Source of the DNA: Paludibacter sp. UBA5753
Lineage (GTDB): Bacteria; Bacteroidota; Bacteroidia; Bacteroidales; Paludibacteraceae
Direction of reading: 5' to 3'
Assembly (NCBI GenBank): GCA_002427615.1
Contig: DIFH01000014.1
Span: 1 to 5,322 of the forward strand
DNA: 5,322 nt
Shown piece by piece: positions 5,305 to 5,322 of the stretch. Each line of letters opens with the position of its first letter. Positions within the stretch are counted from its first letter, which is position 1. Made by a program: the position numbers and the translations under genes. The notes beneath the pieces were generated by a model. The model was given only the letters and a program-made list of their open reading frames with translations. It ran no database searches and was not told the DNA's origin.

Positions 5305-5322
5305 GATATATTGCCACTTCGT

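Larger units (their letters stand above)
5079..5322. repeat. Cluster of short palindromes in mirror-like order (REP/BIME-like)
   Basis: Hairpins lie in order: TTGGCT-GTA-AGCCAA (5079-5093); a 12-bp stem at 5101-5127; GCCTT-GAA-AAGGC (5147-5159); a central A/T palindrome (5200-5221); GCCCT-TAC-AGGGC (5242-5254); CCCAAGGC with GCCATTGGG (5281-5300); and GCCAC-TTC-GT at 5313-5322, cut by the window edge. Most loops are three bases. Outer, middle and inner hairpins pair up around about 5202: centres 5086 and 5319, 5114 and 5290, 5153 and 5248. It resembles the interspersed extragenic palindromic repeats that occur in many Bacteroidota genomes. No gene or transposase lies within the visible part. 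Confidence 0.8.

Overview
The window most likely comes from a member of the Bacteroidota, probably an environmental relative of the Bacteroidales. The evidence is a textbook promoter of that phylum (TTTG, 19 bases, TATATTTG) ahead of the gene at 2568, AT-rich leaders without clear Shine-Dalgarno sequences, and repeat-rich intergenic DNA. Nothing in the window fixes the genus.

Layout, left to right, all genes on the + strand. (1) 1-887: the last nine tenths or more of a drug/metabolite-transporter (EamA) family permease, whose start lies outside the window. (2) 1077-1802: a PlsC-type lysophosphatidate acyltransferase with all its motifs. (3) 1803-2567: 765 bases without a credible gene. It holds terminator-like hairpins, a 42-bp tandem repeat built on a 21-bp period, a duplicated 36-bp segment, and an array of seven 20-21-bp units. 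It ends in a strong promoter. (4) 2568-3402: a two-gene unit overlapping by 11 bases, a small zinc-ribbon/helix-turn-helix protein (DUF2089 type) and a five-helix membrane protein resembling the Yip1 family. (5) 3575-4972: a secreted alpha/beta hydrolase with an extra N-terminal beta-rich domain. (6) 4973-5322: a strong hairpin after the hydrolase, then a cluster of short palindromes placed almost mirror-symmetrically around about position 5202. The last palindrome is cut by the window edge.

Functionally, the first two genes are ordinary membrane and lipid housekeeping. The DUF2089-like protein, the membrane protein and perhaps the hydrolase may form one unit, with a possible DNA-binding regulator, an inner-membrane partner and an exported enzyme. 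The 11-base overlap supports coupling of the first two; the link to the hydrolase, 172 bases further on, rests only on order and strand. The most unusual content is non-coding: two different periodic arrays with a period of about two DNA helical turns between 1874 and 2460, and the symmetric palindrome cluster at the right end.
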